Assembly: GCA_902790375.1 (NCBI GenBank)
Contig: CADARY010000007.1
Span: forward strand, 55,598 to 119,597
Direction: 5' to 3'
Length of the DNA stretch: 64,000 bases
DNA from: Oscillospiraceae bacterium
GTDB taxonomy: Bacteria > Bacillota > Clostridia > Oscillospirales > Oscillospiraceae
Part shown: piece after piece, positions 25,709 through 34,782 of the stretch
Layout of the letters: every line of letters starts with the position of its first letter
How positions within the stretch are numbered: the first letter of the stretch is position 1
Notes under the pieces: model-generated
Told to the model about the DNA's origin: nothing
Databases searched by the model: none
The model's input: only the letters and a program-made list of their open reading frames with translations
Translations under genes and position numbers: made by a program

Positions 25709-26584
25709 ATGAAGAAGCTTCGGGAGATCAGCATTGACGGATGCCCTGAGATAGGACGGGGCGCGCATGGGATCGTGTATCAGACCGCACCGGATATGCT
25801 GGTGAAGGTATATAACGAGAATACCTCCATAGAGGCCATACGGAAGGAAAGGGAACTGGCGCGCTGGGCGTTCGTGAAAGGAATACCGACCGCGATCCCC
25901 TTTGATATCGTGCGTGTGGGGGATCGCTGCGGCATCGTGTTTGAACATCTGGAGGCGCAATCCTCTGCCGATTATATCCGGGAATCTCCGGAGCGTTTTG
26001 AGAGCTTCCTCGTGCGTTCCGTCGCTTTGATGAAGCAGATCCATGCCATCACGGCGCAGCCGGGTGAGCTTCCGGATATGAAACAGCAGACCTTGAGATG
26101 GCTTCCGAAGGTGCGTCCGTTCCTGGCTGAAGATCTCTATGCAGGGCTTTGCGCCTTCGTGGATACGATCCCAAACAGGAATACGATCATTCATGCGGAT
26201 TTTCACATGAACAATATTCTGATCTGCGGCGATGAGCTGATGCTCATAGACATGGACACGCTCAGTACGGGGGACCCGATTTTTGAGCTTGCGACCGTGT
26301 TTGTCTCCTATCGCCAATTCCCCTCCATAGAGCCGAAGGCCGCGTATATGCTGGGCATTGACGGCGAAACGGCCGCAAAAATCTGTGACCGGATTTTTGA
26401 GCTGTATCTGGATGGGGCGAAGGAGGAGCAGATTCGTGAGGCGAAGCATACCGCGCAGCTTCTGGGCTGCATCAGAATTATAGACTATGTGGACCGGCAT
26501 ACGGATCTTCCGGCTCCGGATCGAAAAAAGGTTACGGAGCGCTGCGTACAGGATATGACGGAGCTGCTGCGGATGAGAGCGTAA
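25709..26584 (+). CDS. Aminoglycoside phosphotransferase-like kinase
   Basis: A 291-residue protein-kinase-like enzyme. It has a glycine-rich GRGAHGIVYQ loop, VKVYNE with the ATP-contacting Lys, the catalytic loop IIHADFHMNNIL and the metal site LIDMDTLSTGDP. This matches a family of APH/choline-kinase-like proteins (TIGR02172 type) of unproved substrate; drug resistance should not be assumed. The ATG at 25709 is chosen because gaggg stands 8 nt upstream; an in-frame ATG at 25694 adds five residues. The gene stands alone. Confidence 0.85.
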   Translation: MKKLREISIDGCPEIGRGAHGIVYQTAPDMLVKVYNENTSIEAIRKERELARWAFVKGIPTAIPFDIVRVGDRCGIVFEHLEAQSSADYIRESPERFESFLVRSVALMKQIHAITAQPGELPDMKQQTLRWLPKVRPFLAEDLYAGLCAFVDTIPNRNTIIHADFHMNNILICGDELMLIDMDTLSTGDPIFELATVFVSYRQFPSIEPKAAYMLGIDGETAAKICDRIFELYLDGAKEEQIREAKHTAQLLGCIRIIDYVDRHTDLPAPDRKKVTERCVQDMTELLRMRA

Positions 26585-26679
26585 AAGCGTCCGGGAACCG
26601 TTTCCGGAAACGATCCCGCAGGCGCTGAAAAAGGATGGAAGCACACGCGCGCAAAGCGCGACAGAGGGAGGATACAAGA

Positions 26680-27552
26680 ATGAAACAGACCGCGTCATTG
26701 CTGCTGGCAGTTCTGATGCTGCTGTCCGCGTGCCTGAGCGCTTTAGCCGATACGGGCAGGCGGACGGCGAAAGACGGAGCGCAGATGCAGACCGACGATC
26801 CCGCCATGCCGACCCGCCTGCCGCCGGAAAACGGCACGAAGATCCTGCTTCACTTTGGCGACACGGTGATCCCCGGCGTATTGAATGACAGCGAAACCGC
26901 GCAGGCCCTGATCGCAAGGCTGCCGTGCACCCAGCGCATGAGCCGCTATTCCCATGATTTTTGCGGCGTTACGGAGAACCTGCCGTATCATGAGGAAGAT
27001 GTGCACAATGGCTGGCTGAACGGCGATATCGACTACGCGGTCGACGCGCCTTATTTCACGATCCTGTTCGAGGATCAGGACAGGTCCGAAAGCTTCGGCA
27101 ATCAGGTAAACCTCGGCGTGATCGCCTGTCCGCTTGCCGAGATCGCCGCCCTGAACGGCAGCTATGACGTGCTGATTGAACTGGACGAAAGCGAGGAGAA
27201 AGCTGTCATGCAGATGAAGATCAACGATACGCCCGTTGCGGTTGCCTGGGAAGACAACGAATCCGTTGCGGCTCTCCAGGAACTGGCGCAGAGCGGCCTG
27301 CGTATTGAGATGTCCATGTACGGCGGATTTGAGCAGGTGGGTTCCATCGGCCGCCGCCTGCCCAGCGACGATGTGCAGACCAGCACCTCCTCCGGCGATA
27401 TCGTGCTGTATTCCGGCAATCAGCTTGTGGTGTTCTACGGCAGCAATTCCTGGGCCTATACCCGTCTGGGACATATCACGGACAGGACTCCCGAGCAAAT
27501 GCGGGAGCTGCTCGGGAACGGCGATGTGAGCGTTGCGCTGGCGATGCAGTGA
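26680..27552 (+). CDS. Lipoprotein with two tandem cyclophilin-like domains
   Basis: The N-terminus is a lipoprotein signal with lipobox LLSAC (Cys near residue 18). The first domain (about 48-165: ILLHFGDTVIPGVLNDSETA to NQVNLGVIACP) and the second (about 187-280: MQMKINDTPVAVAWEDNESV to WAYTRLGHI) both resemble the cyclophilin-like fold of PF18050. The second has the usual GDIVLYSGNQLVVFYGSNSW ending. Such proteins are mostly uncharacterised, and isomerase activity is not implied. The ribosome binding site gggagga is strong. A double-domain version is unusual. Confidence 0.75.
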   Translation: MKQTASLLLAVLMLLSACLSALADTGRRTAKDGAQMQTDDPAMPTRLPPENGTKILLHFGDTVIPGVLNDSETAQALIARLPCTQRMSRYSHDFCGVTENLPYHEEDVHNGWLNGDIDYAVDAPYFTILFEDQDRSESFGNQVNLGVIACPLAEIAALNGSYDVLIELDESEEKAVMQMKINDTPVAVAWEDNESVAALQELAQSGLRIEMSMYGGFEQVGSIGRRLPSDDVQTSTSSGDIVLYSGNQLVVFYGSNSWAYTRLGHITDRTPEQMRELLGNGDVSVALAMQ

Positions 27553-27679
27553 TTGATCCGCGAAGAGAGAACAAACACGGACCGTACAGCCCTGCGGCAG
27601 AGAGAGCCTGCATTGCCGGCGCTTCGGCACAGCAGAGCCCCGCGCCCTCTCCCACAGCGGCTAATATCAGGTTAGAAGC

Positions 27680-27714
27680 AACGGCAGAAGCGTGTGAAGA
27701 CGTCTTCTGCCGTT
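27680..27714. terminator. Bidirectional terminator
   Basis: A perfect 11-bp stem (aacggcagaag with cttctgccgtt) and a 13-nt loop lie between the + strand lipoprotein gene and the - strand methyltransferase gene. Confidence 0.8.
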
Positions 27715-27749
27715 CATGTTGGATGAAGAGAATGGGTCAGGCGCCGGTC

Positions 27750-28517
27750 TCATCCTTTGACCGCCCGCACAAGAAACAAAGGGGTGGAGGAAAAATTCAG
27801 CTTTTCCTCCTCTGACCATACCCGCCGCCACACCGCCTCCTCCGCCTGCGCATGCAGACCGAGAAAGCGCAGCACGGATAAGTCCCATGCGGGACGGCGG
27901 ATACTGCTGAGCGGGACACGGCGGGCAATCTCCTCCATCACGTCGAAGTTTTCTCCGACGTTCTGATCCCACACGCCCTGCTCAGCGCTGTTGATCCGGT
28001 CCTGATCGTAAGCGGCCTGCGCCTTCTCGTCAAAGAGATAGGCATACCAGTTGGCGTCAAAGTTCAGGAGGAGGCCGCCGGGCTTGAGCACCCGGACCCA
28101 CTCGGCATAGGCTGTCTCCGGGTGGGGAAGGTTCCAGGTCAGGTTGCGGCTGACCACCACATCAAAGGCGGCGTCTTCAAACGTCAGCGCCTCCGCGTTC
28201 ATCTCCATAAAACGAATGCTGTCGGCCATGCCGCCGGCATTTTTCTTTGCCTCCTCCAGCATGGCCGGGGTCAGGTCGATGGCGGTCACATCATATCCCA
28301 GCTCGCGGAGAAGGATCGCAAAGAAGCCCGGTCCGGTGCCGACCTCGAGGACACGAAGCTGCGCTGCCGCGATTCCGGGAAACTGACCCATGATCTCAGC
28401 CCGCAGGCAGTCTCTCCATTTTTTGCGCTGGCCGGTTTCAAGCTCCGCCTGATTGACCTCGGAATACCCGGATGCGCGGCCGGTCCAGTATGCTTTGTTT
28501 TCCGATATGATTTCCAT
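27750..28517 (-). CDS. Class I SAM-dependent methyltransferase (first of a pair)
   Basis: A 255-residue methyltransferase. Motif I is VLEVGTGPGFFAILL (about 57-71), motif II the acidic VTAIDLTPAMLEEAKKN, and the VVSRNLTWNLPHPETAY and VLKPGGLLLNFDANWY segments follow. It is clearly related to the + strand methyltransferase at 32060, which shares RNLTW, LKPGG and NFDA motifs. It is divergent from the ABC importer operon and may share its control. The ATG at 28517 begins MEIISENKAYW; the longer open frame lacks a ribosome binding site. Confidence 0.88.
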   Translation of the reverse strand: MEIISENKAYWTGRASGYSEVNQAELETGQRKKWRDCLRAEIMGQFPGIAAAQLRVLEVGTGPGFFAILLRELGYDVTAIDLTPAMLEEAKKNAGGMADSIRFMEMNAEALTFEDAAFDVVVSRNLTWNLPHPETAYAEWVRVLKPGGLLLNFDANWYAYLFDEKAQAAYDQDRINSAEQGVWDQNVGENFDVMEEIARRVPLSSIRRPAWDLSVLRFLGLHAQAEEAVWRRVWSEEEKLNFSSTPLFLVRAVKG

Positions 28518-28651
28518 GGTTATAAAGGACCTTTCCCTGTTTTTTTCAAAGTACCATAAGTTTTGCCGCTTCACAAGCCCCCATCCTGTTTTTTTGAAAG
28601 CAGCGAAAAAAATATCCCCCCCCGGGGCTTCCGCTTGGGCTCGGGATAGCA

Positions 28652-28657
28652 TATAAT
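28652..28657 (+). promoter_or_regulatory. Probable -10 box of the ABC importer operon
   Basis: A perfect tataat lies 45 bp upstream of the GTG at 28702, in the gap between divergent genes. No good -35 is seen at 17 bp, which may mean activation by a regulator. Confidence 0.4.
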
Positions 28658-28701
28658 TTCAATGACGGATTTGACAATCTCTGCGGAGCTGGGAGAACAA
28701 C

Positions 28702-29643
28702 GTGAGAAAGTATGTCATACAAAGATTCATACAACTGATCCCGGTGCTCATCGGGATCACATTTTTGTCCTTCGCCATGATGCGCATGGCAGGCAGCGAC
28801 GCGATCACCGAGCTGTACGGCGACAAGGGAGCGGTGGCGCAGGAGGTCATCGACGCGAAGAAGGCGGAGCTGGGCCTGGACAAGCCTTTTGTCACGCAGT
28901 ACTTTTCCTGGCTCGGCGGCATACTGACCGGCGACATGGGCACAAGCTATGTCTCCGGCAGGGAGGTGTTCCCGACCTTCGTCTCCAAGCTCCCGGCAAC
29001 CCTGCTGCTGACGGCGCTTTCCATCCTCATGACCGTTGCGGTCTCCATTCCGCTTGGCGTTCTCGCGGCGGTGAACCATGACAAAATCATCGACTACATC
29101 CTGCGTTTCCTGAGCTTTGTGGGAAACTCTCTGCCCAATTTCTTCGTGGCTCTGCTGCTGATGCAGTTATTGGCCATCAAGCTGAAACTGCTTCCGGTCA
29201 TCTCCAACGGCACTACGCTGCGCAGCGCCCTTATGCCGACGCTGACCCTGGCCATCGCCATGTCCGCCAAATACATGCGCCAGGTGCGCTCGACGGTTCT
29301 GGAAGAGCTCAACAAGGATTACGTCACCGGGGCGAAGGCCCGCGGCGTAAGAAACAGCGTGATCCTCTGGAAGAGTGTGCTCAAATCCTCCATGCTTACG
29401 ATCATCACGCTGCTTGCCCTTTCCATCGGCAGCCTGCTCGGCGGCACGGCGATCATTGAGAGCATCTTCATGTGGGACGGCGTGGGCAAGCTCGCGGTGG
29501 ACGCCATCACCATGCGCGACTATCCGCTCATTCAGGCTTATGTGGTGTGGATGGCCATGATCTACGTGCTGGTAAACCTGATCACCGACCTCTTGTACCA
29601 TGCCCTTGACCCGCGCATCAGACTGGGGGTGAGCAGGGAATGA
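28702..29643 (+). CDS. ABC transporter permease, Dpp/Opp/Nik B type
   Basis: Inner-membrane permease of the peptide/nickel importer family, 313 residues. It has the N-terminal signature MRKYVIQRFIQLIPVLIGIT, five further hydrophobic segments and the EAA loop region (LEELNKDYVTGAKARGV) that contacts the ATPases. The start is GTG with gggag 6 nt upstream. It overlaps the next permease by ATGA. Together with the four following genes it makes a complete importer. Confidence 0.92.
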   Translation: MRKYVIQRFIQLIPVLIGITFLSFAMMRMAGSDAITELYGDKGAVAQEVIDAKKAELGLDKPFVTQYFSWLGGILTGDMGTSYVSGREVFPTFVSKLPATLLLTALSILMTVAVSIPLGVLAAVNHDKIIDYILRFLSFVGNSLPNFFVALLLMQLLAIKLKLLPVISNGTTLRSALMPTLTLAIAMSAKYMRQVRSTVLEELNKDYVTGAKARGVRNSVILWKSVLKSSMLTIITLLALSIGSLLGGTAIIESIFMWDGVGKLAVDAITMRDYPLIQAYVVWMAMIYVLVNLITDLLYHALDPRIRLGVSRE

Positions 29644-30491
29644 GTGAAGCGACCGTGCGAATCCAAAAGATCAGGAAGGATACCGTCAAGACCCGCCTGA
29701 TCCTTTTCGGGACACTCGCGTTTCTGCTCCTGATCGGCTCCGTCTTCTCGGAGCATCTGACACCCTGTGACCCTTATCTGCAGGATCTGACCAACGCGAA
29801 GGCCGCGCCCTCTGCCGCGCACATTTTCGGCACGGACCGCTATGGGCGGGACATGCTCTCCCGCGTCATCGTGGGCAGCCGCGCGAGCATCTATTCCACG
29901 CTCCTGCTGGTTGCGGTCATCACCGTGGTCGGCACCGGGATCGGCGTGTTCTGCGGCTGGCACGGCAAGTGGATCGACACCGTGCTCATGCGCATTTCGG
30001 ACATGTTCCTGGCCTTCCCCGGCCTGGTGTTTGCCCTGGCCGTGGCGGGCGTGCTGGGCGGCGGGCTGCAGAACGCGATCATTGCGCTCGCGGCGATCTC
30101 CTGGCCCAAGTATGCCCGCATCGCCCGCAGCCAGACGCTCTCCCAGAAGGAGACGCCCTACCTCAAGGCTGCCCGGCTCTCCGGCAGCGGGACATGGAAA
30201 ATCATTTTCAAACATATCCTGCCGAACATCATGGGCCCCATCCTCGTGACCTCCATGCTGGATATCGGCACGATGATGATGGAGCTTGCCGGTCTCAGCT
30301 TTCTCGGCCTCGGCGCAAAGCCGCCTATCGCCGAATGGGGCAGCATGATGAGCGACACGCGCAGCCTCATCACCACCGTCCCCTGGGTCACCTTTGCCCC
30401 CGGTCTTGCGATCTTTGTCTCCGTCATGATCTTCAACCTCCTGGGCGATACCATCCGGGACTATGCGGACCCGAAGAACAGAGGGAGGTAG
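29640..30491 (+). CDS. ABC transporter permease, Dpp/Opp/Nik C type
   Basis: Partner permease, 283 residues. A short cytoplasmic N-terminus leads to the first helix and the conserved HIFGTDRYGRDMLSRVIVGS block. The EAA loop is SQKETPYLKAARLSGSG, and WGSMMSDTRSLI near the end is typical of DppC/NikC. It is translationally coupled to the B permease. Confidence 0.92.
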   Translation: MSEATVRIQKIRKDTVKTRLILFGTLAFLLLIGSVFSEHLTPCDPYLQDLTNAKAAPSAAHIFGTDRYGRDMLSRVIVGSRASIYSTLLLVAVITVVGTGIGVFCGWHGKWIDTVLMRISDMFLAFPGLVFALAVAGVLGGGLQNAIIALAAISWPKYARIARSQTLSQKETPYLKAARLSGSGTWKIIFKHILPNIMGPILVTSMLDIGTMMMELAGLSFLGLGAKPPIAEWGSMMSDTRSLITTVPWVTFAPGLAIFVSVMIFNLLGDTIRDYADPKNRGR

Positions 30492-30495
30492 AGCG

Positions 30496-31278
30496 ATGGC
30501 GGAAATCCTGAAATACGAACATGTGGATATAACATACAACGGCGTCTGTGCCGTGAAAGATGTGAGCTTTACCGTTTCCGAGGGAGAGATTCTCGGTATC
30601 GTGGGCGAATCCGGCTCCGGCAAGTCCACGCTCATCAAGGCTGCCATGGGGCTGCTCGGCCCGGACGGTCTGGTGACGCGCGGGGACATCCGGTACAAAG
30701 GAAAGAATGTGCCGGATCTCCCGGAGAACGAGATCCGCAGGCTCAACGGCCCGGAGCTGGGGATGATCTTCCAGTCGGCGGGCAGCTCCTTCTGCCCGAT
30801 CCGCACCGTCGGCGCGCAGCTTTACGAGAGCATGACGGAGCATATCGCCATACCCCGGGGGCGCTTCACCGCCCGCGCGCTGGATATACTGGAAAGGATC
30901 GGCTTTGAAGACGGGCGGCGCATTCTGGATTCTTACCCCTTTGAACTCTCCGGCGGCATGCAGCAGCGCGTCGGCATTGCGGCGGCCATGCTGCTCAACC
31001 CCTCCGTTCTCCTGGCGGACGAGCCTACCTCGGCCCTGGATGTGTCGGTGCAGAAGCAGGTGGTGGAGGAGCTGCTCCTGGTGCGGGAAAGCTTCGGCAC
31101 CGCGATCGTCCTTGTCACGCACAACATCGGCGTCATCGGCGCCATGGCGGACAGAGTGCTGGTGATGAAAAACGGTGAGACCGTGGAATACGGCGAGACG
31201 GAGCAGGTCTTGAACCGCCCGCGGGAGGAATACACCCGGACGCTCATGTCCGCAGTACCGAGGCTGAGGAGGGCGTGA
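30496..31278 (+). CDS. ABC transporter ATP-binding protein, Dpp/Opp/Nik D type
   Basis: A 260-residue ATPase. Walker A is GESGSGKSTLI (about 40-50), the Q loop is in MIFQSAGSSF, the signature is ELSGGMQQRVGIA and Walker B is VLLADEPTSALD, with switch His in VTHNIG. It lacks the C-terminal oligopeptide-transporter extension with Fe-S cysteines found in many DppD proteins, so it is a short form. The ribosome binding site gggaggt lies in the 4-bp gap after the C permease. Confidence 0.92.
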   Translation: MAEILKYEHVDITYNGVCAVKDVSFTVSEGEILGIVGESGSGKSTLIKAAMGLLGPDGLVTRGDIRYKGKNVPDLPENEIRRLNGPELGMIFQSAGSSFCPIRTVGAQLYESMTEHIAIPRGRFTARALDILERIGFEDGRRILDSYPFELSGGMQQRVGIAAAMLLNPSVLLADEPTSALDVSVQKQVVEELLLVRESFGTAIVLVTHNIGVIGAMADRVLVMKNGETVEYGETEQVLNRPREEYTRTLMSAVPRLRRA

Positions 31279-31279
31279 G

Positions 31280-32047
31280 ATGGAACAGCCGGTTTTAAAG
31301 GTCGAGAGCCTCACCAAAATATTTACACGCAAGGGCCGGCCGGACATGAAAGCGGTGGATCATATCAGCTTTGAGCTGATGCCCGGCGAATGCCTCGGCC
31401 TCATCGGAGAGAGCGGCAGCGGCAAGACCACCGCCGTCAACATGATCACCCGGCTTCTGGACCCGACGGAGGGCAGAATCCTCCTCGACGGGGACGACAT
31501 TACCGGCATCAGCGGCAGAGAGCTGCGCAAGGTTTACGCGAAAATGCAGATGGTCTTCCAGACGCCGGCGGAGTCCTTCGATCCACGCCGTACCCTGGGC
31601 GACGGGATCGGAGAGAGCCTGCGGAACAACGGCTGGGGACGCGCGCGTACAAAGATGGAGGTTGCGGAGCTTTTGGAGCGGTGCGGCCTTTCGGCTGATT
31701 TCGCCTCCCGCTACCCCCATCAGGTCAGCGGCGGACAGTGCCAGCGTGCCGCCATTGCCCGCGCCCTTGCAATCAAGCCGAAGCTTTTGATCTGCGACGA
31801 GGCGACCTCTGCCCTGGACGTGACCATCCAGAAGGAGATCATTGCCCTGCTGAATGATCTGCGATGGAAGCTTGGAGGGAATCTTTCCATCCTGTTTATC
31901 TGCCATGATATCGCCCTGGTACAGCAGTTCTGCGATCGGGTGCTGGTGATGTACAGGGGCAAAATCGTGGAGCAGGGGAGACCGGACGACGTGATCCGCA
32001 ATCCGCAGAACGACTATACGAAGCGCTTAATAGAAAGCATTTTATAG
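31280..32047 (+). CDS. ABC transporter ATP-binding protein, Dpp/Opp/Nik F/E type
   Basis: Second ATPase, 255 residues. Walker A is GESGSGKTTAV, the Q loop MVFQTPAESFDPRR, the signature QVSGGQCQRAAIARAL (a Cys replaces the usual Gln or Met), Walker B LLICDEATSALD and switch His FICHDI. The start lies one base after the preceding stop. The pair of short ATPases resembles nickel and metallophore importers (NikDE/CntDF) as much as peptide importers. Confidence 0.92.
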   Translation: MEQPVLKVESLTKIFTRKGRPDMKAVDHISFELMPGECLGLIGESGSGKTTAVNMITRLLDPTEGRILLDGDDITGISGRELRKVYAKMQMVFQTPAESFDPRRTLGDGIGESLRNNGWGRARTKMEVAELLERCGLSADFASRYPHQVSGGQCQRAAIARALAIKPKLLICDEATSALDVTIQKEIIALLNDLRWKLGGNLSILFICHDIALVQQFCDRVLVMYRGKIVEQGRPDDVIRNPQNDYTKRLIESIL

Positions 32048-32059
32048 AGAGGTAAAACC

Positions 32060-32785
32060 ATGGAGAGAATCAAGCATCGCGTAACGCATTACTGGTCCCA
32101 CCGGGCGGAGGGCTTTGAAGCCCAGCGCCTGCGGGAATTTGAAAGCGAGAAAAAGGACCGCTGGCTTGCGGAATTTCGCAAGTATCTGCCGCAGGGGAGG
32201 CCGCTTCGCGTGCTGGATATCGGCACCGGGACCGGCTTTTTCGCCTGCCTGATGGCGGAGGAGGGCCATGAGGCGATCGGCATCGACCTGACCCCGGAAA
32301 TGATCGACCATGCCGAGCACATGGCGGCTGTCCTCGGGCTGGACGCGCAGTTTCAGATCATGGACGCCGAGGCTACGGAATTTGCGTCCGAAAGCTTTGA
32401 CGTGCTGGTGACCCGGAACCTGACCTGGACGCTGCCCCACATCGCCCGGGCTTACCGGGAGTGGCACCGCATCCTGAAGCCGGGCGGGGTGCTCGTCAAT
32501 TTTGACGCGGATTACTGCGCGGCCATGGAGGATGAGGACGCGCCGGAGCTGCCGGACAACCATGCGCATAAGCTGGTGCCGGGATTTCTCACCCACGAGA
32601 ACGAAGAGATCACGATGGAGCTGTCCGCCTACGAGGGGCCGCGTCCCCAGTGGGACGTGCAGCTTCTGGTGGAGGCGGGCTTTGAGCGCGTGCTTGTGGA
32701 TGTGGGTGTGTACAAGCGCATCTACAAAGAGATCGACGAGTTTTATAATCCCACGCCGATCTTCACCATCGCAGCGTATAAGTGA
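32060..32785 (+). CDS. Class I SAM-dependent methyltransferase (second of a pair)
   Basis: A 241-residue methyltransferase inside the importer operon, 12 bp after the second ATPase. Motif I is VLDIGTGTGFFACLM, the acidic residue lies in IGIDLTPEMIDHAEHM, and VLVTRNLTWTLPHIARAY and ILKPGGVLVNFDADY follow. It shares these segments with the divergent methyltransferase at 27750. Genes of this type embedded in a NikA-like importer operon suggest that the transported compound, or a carrier for it, is methylated in the cell. The substrate is unknown. Confidence 0.9.
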   Translation: MERIKHRVTHYWSHRAEGFEAQRLREFESEKKDRWLAEFRKYLPQGRPLRVLDIGTGTGFFACLMAEEGHEAIGIDLTPEMIDHAEHMAAVLGLDAQFQIMDAEATEFASESFDVLVTRNLTWTLPHIARAYREWHRILKPGGVLVNFDADYCAAMEDEDAPELPDNHAHKLVPGFLTHENEEITMELSAYEGPRPQWDVQLLVEAGFERVLVDVGVYKRIYKEIDEFYNPTPIFTIAAYK

Positions 32786-32820
32786 TATAAGACACAGCCC
32801 GTGTTTTATATAAAAAGCGA

Positions 32821-32854
32821 CTTCCCTGTGAGCCGTCGGAAAGCAACAGGGAAG
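32821..32854 (+). terminator. Hairpin between methyltransferase and binding-protein genes
   Basis: A stem cttccctgt/acagggaag (9 bp) lies in the 167-nt gap ahead of the binding-protein gene, and a second GC-rich fold (ggcgg...ccgcc) follows. No long T tract is present. It may be a partial terminator or an RNA-stability element that lets the binding protein be made in excess. Confidence 0.45.
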
Positions 32855-32952
32855 CCGCCCAAAGAAACTGACAGGCGGCGGAGAATCCGCCTCTGCCGCC
32901 TTCAGTATATCGTAATTTGCGGAAAGAGACAAGAAGATATTGGAGGAAAAAC

Positions 32953-34494
32953 ATGAAAAGCATCAAAAGAATCCTGCCCCTGGCGCTGATCCTGTGCATG
33001 CTCGTATGCCTGTTTTCCGCTGCCGCCTCGGCAGAGGGCAAGAAGCTGGTTATCGGCGACACGACCTTCAACGCCGAAAACTGGGAGGAGACCATCGACC
33101 CGCACCGCACCTACAACGGCTGGCCCTGCATCCGCTACGGCGTAGGTGAGACCCTGGTACACTACACCGACACCATGGAGCTGGAGCCCTGGCTTGCAAG
33201 CTCCTGGGAAAACGACGGCAGCCTGACCTGGACCATCACCCTGCGCGACGGCATCAAGTTCTCTTCCGGCCGCGACATGGACGGCGAGGCCGTCAAGCAG
33301 TGCTTTGAGCATCTGCTTGAAAATCATGACCGCGCCCCCGGCGATACGAAGATCGTTGACATCCAGGCGGACGGCCAGACCCTCACCATCACGACCTCCG
33401 AGCCGAACCCCGCCCTCATGAACTACCTGGGCGACCCCTACGGCTGCATTATCGACGTGGACGCGAGCGACTTTGAGACCGGCGTTGTCGTCGGCACCGG
33501 TCCCTATGCGGCGGTGGACATGGTCACCGACGACCACCTGACCCTCGCCCCCAATAAGCTCTACTGGAACGGCGAACCGAAGCTGGATGAGCTCACCATC
33601 CGCACCCTCTCCAATGGCGACACCCTCTCCTTCGCGCTCCAGGCCGGCGACATTGACGCGGCCTACGGCATGGCCTACGAAGCCTATCCCAACTTTGAAA
33701 ATCCCGCCTATCAGTTCTCCAGCATCCAGACCTCCCGCGCCTTCTTCTGCTCCATGAACATGGAAAGCCCCATTATCCAGGACCCCGCCGTGCGCAAGGC
33801 CGTCGCCCTCGGCATTGACAAGGCCAGCTTTGTCGCCGTGCTGCTCGACGGTCACGGTGTTGTCGGAAACGGCGCCTTCCCCGACGGCTTCTCCACCTTC
33901 GGCGGCGAGAACATCAAGACCGAGACCTATGATCCCGAAGCGGCCAGGGCCGTTCTGGAGGAGGCGGGCTGGGTCGATACCGACGGCGACGGTATCCGCG
34001 AGAAGGACGGCGTAAAGCTCGTTGTGCGCTGGCTGACCTATCCCAGCCGTCAGGAGCTGCCGCTGCTGGCCGAGTCCGCTCAGGCGTCCCTCAAGCAGAT
34101 CGGCATTGACGTGGACATCAACTGCACCGCCAACCGCCGCCAGTTCCTGGCCGACATGTCCTCCTGGGATATTTACGCCTCCGCTCTCGTGACGGCGCCC
34201 TCCGGCGATCCCCAGTATTTCTTCACCACCTCCTGCCTGCCCGGCATGAGCTACAACTTCGGCGCTTACGAGAATGCCCGCGTCAATGAGCTGATTGAGA
34301 AGCTCTCCACCGAGTTTGACACGGCCAAGCGCGCCCGGCTCGCCATTGAGCTGCAGCAGGCCATCCTGGACGATAATGCCTATGTCTTCTGCTCCTTCCT
34401 GCAGATGAACATGATCTCCAAGGCCAACGTCCATAACTGGAACGCGCACGCCTGCGACTACTACGAGGTCACGGTCGATCTCGACATCGACTGA
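32953..34494 (+). CDS. ABC transporter substrate-binding protein, family 5 (Nik/Opp/Dpp type)
   Basis: Extracytoplasmic binding protein of 513 residues. The signal peptide is residues 1-25 (MKSIKRILPLALILCMLVCL, then AAASAEG). The SBP_bac_5 fold shows in LEPWLASSWENDGSLTWTIT, LRDGIKFSSGRDMDGEAV, the ALGIDKASFVAVLLDG segment and PEAARAVLEEAGWVDTDGDG. No lipobox cysteine follows the signal. The shape is close to NikA/CntA-like proteins, but the histidine and arginine ligands cannot be assigned safely from sequence alone. Ligand candidates are a metal chelate or a small peptide. Confidence 0.9.
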   Translation: MKSIKRILPLALILCMLVCLFSAAASAEGKKLVIGDTTFNAENWEETIDPHRTYNGWPCIRYGVGETLVHYTDTMELEPWLASSWENDGSLTWTITLRDGIKFSSGRDMDGEAVKQCFEHLLENHDRAPGDTKIVDIQADGQTLTITTSEPNPALMNYLGDPYGCIIDVDASDFETGVVVGTGPYAAVDMVTDDHLTLAPNKLYWNGEPKLDELTIRTLSNGDTLSFALQAGDIDAAYGMAYEAYPNFENPAYQFSSIQTSRAFFCSMNMESPIIQDPAVRKAVALGIDKASFVAVLLDGHGVVGNGAFPDGFSTFGGENIKTETYDPEAARAVLEEAGWVDTDGDGIREKDGVKLVVRWLTYPSRQELPLLAESAQASLKQIGIDVDINCTANRRQFLADMSSWDIYASALVTAPSGDPQYFFTTSCLPGMSYNFGAYENARVNELIEKLSTEFDTAKRARLAIELQQAILDDNAYVFCSFLQMNMISKANVHNWNAHACDYYEVTVDLDID

Positions 34495-34612
34495 GCAAAG
34501 CCTGTATCATACAGAAAGCAGAACTAGCGCTCCAGCGGGATTGCCTGAAGGAGAGGGACGATTAAAACAAGCCGGAGAACCCCCGTGAGTCCTCCGAGTT
34601 GGAAAGGAAAAA

Positions 34613-34669
34613 CAACACCATCGGTCGACCGGACGCCGCCTCGCGGCGTCTGGTGACCTTATGGTGTTG
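34613..34669. terminator. Long terminator hairpin after the ABC operon
   Basis: Outer arms caacaccat/atggtgttg and inner arms acgccgc/gcggcgt close on a 3-nt loop, with partly paired middle segments and ttt after it. It ends the ABC operon and directly borders the tRNA fragment. Confidence 0.75.
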
Positions 34670-34677
34670 CTTTGACG

Positions 34678-34722
34678 TGGTACGGCTGACGGGATTCGAA
34701 CCCACGACCTCCAGAGTCGGAG
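34678..34722 (-). other. tRNA-Arg(CCG) 3' half: attachment site of an integrative element
   Basis: On the - strand this reads as the anticodon loop ctccgac (anticodon CCG), the 3' anticodon strand tctgg, a variable loop, the T arm gtgggttcgaatcccgt, the acceptor strand cagccgt, then a-cca. The 5' half of the tRNA is absent: left of the loop the expected ccaga is gataa. A break exactly at the anticodon loop is where tyrosine integrases often cross over. The intact tRNA and an integrase are not in the window. Confidence 0.75.
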
Positions 34723-34782
34723 TTATCAGGCCGCATTTGTAAAAAGCCTGATTCAGTGCGGCTTTGCAGGTTTTACCCTAAT

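Noticed and set aside
25709-26584. Antibiotic resistance by an aminoglycoside phosphotransferase
   Set aside because: Only the kinase fold and catalytic loop match; the sequence belongs to a broad group of unknown substrate and has no resistance context.
34729-34764. aggccgca...tgcggct as part of a complete tRNA
   Set aside because: The cloverleaf cannot be completed: there is no matching acceptor or D arm, so only the 3' half of the tRNA is present. This stem is a separate local hairpin.
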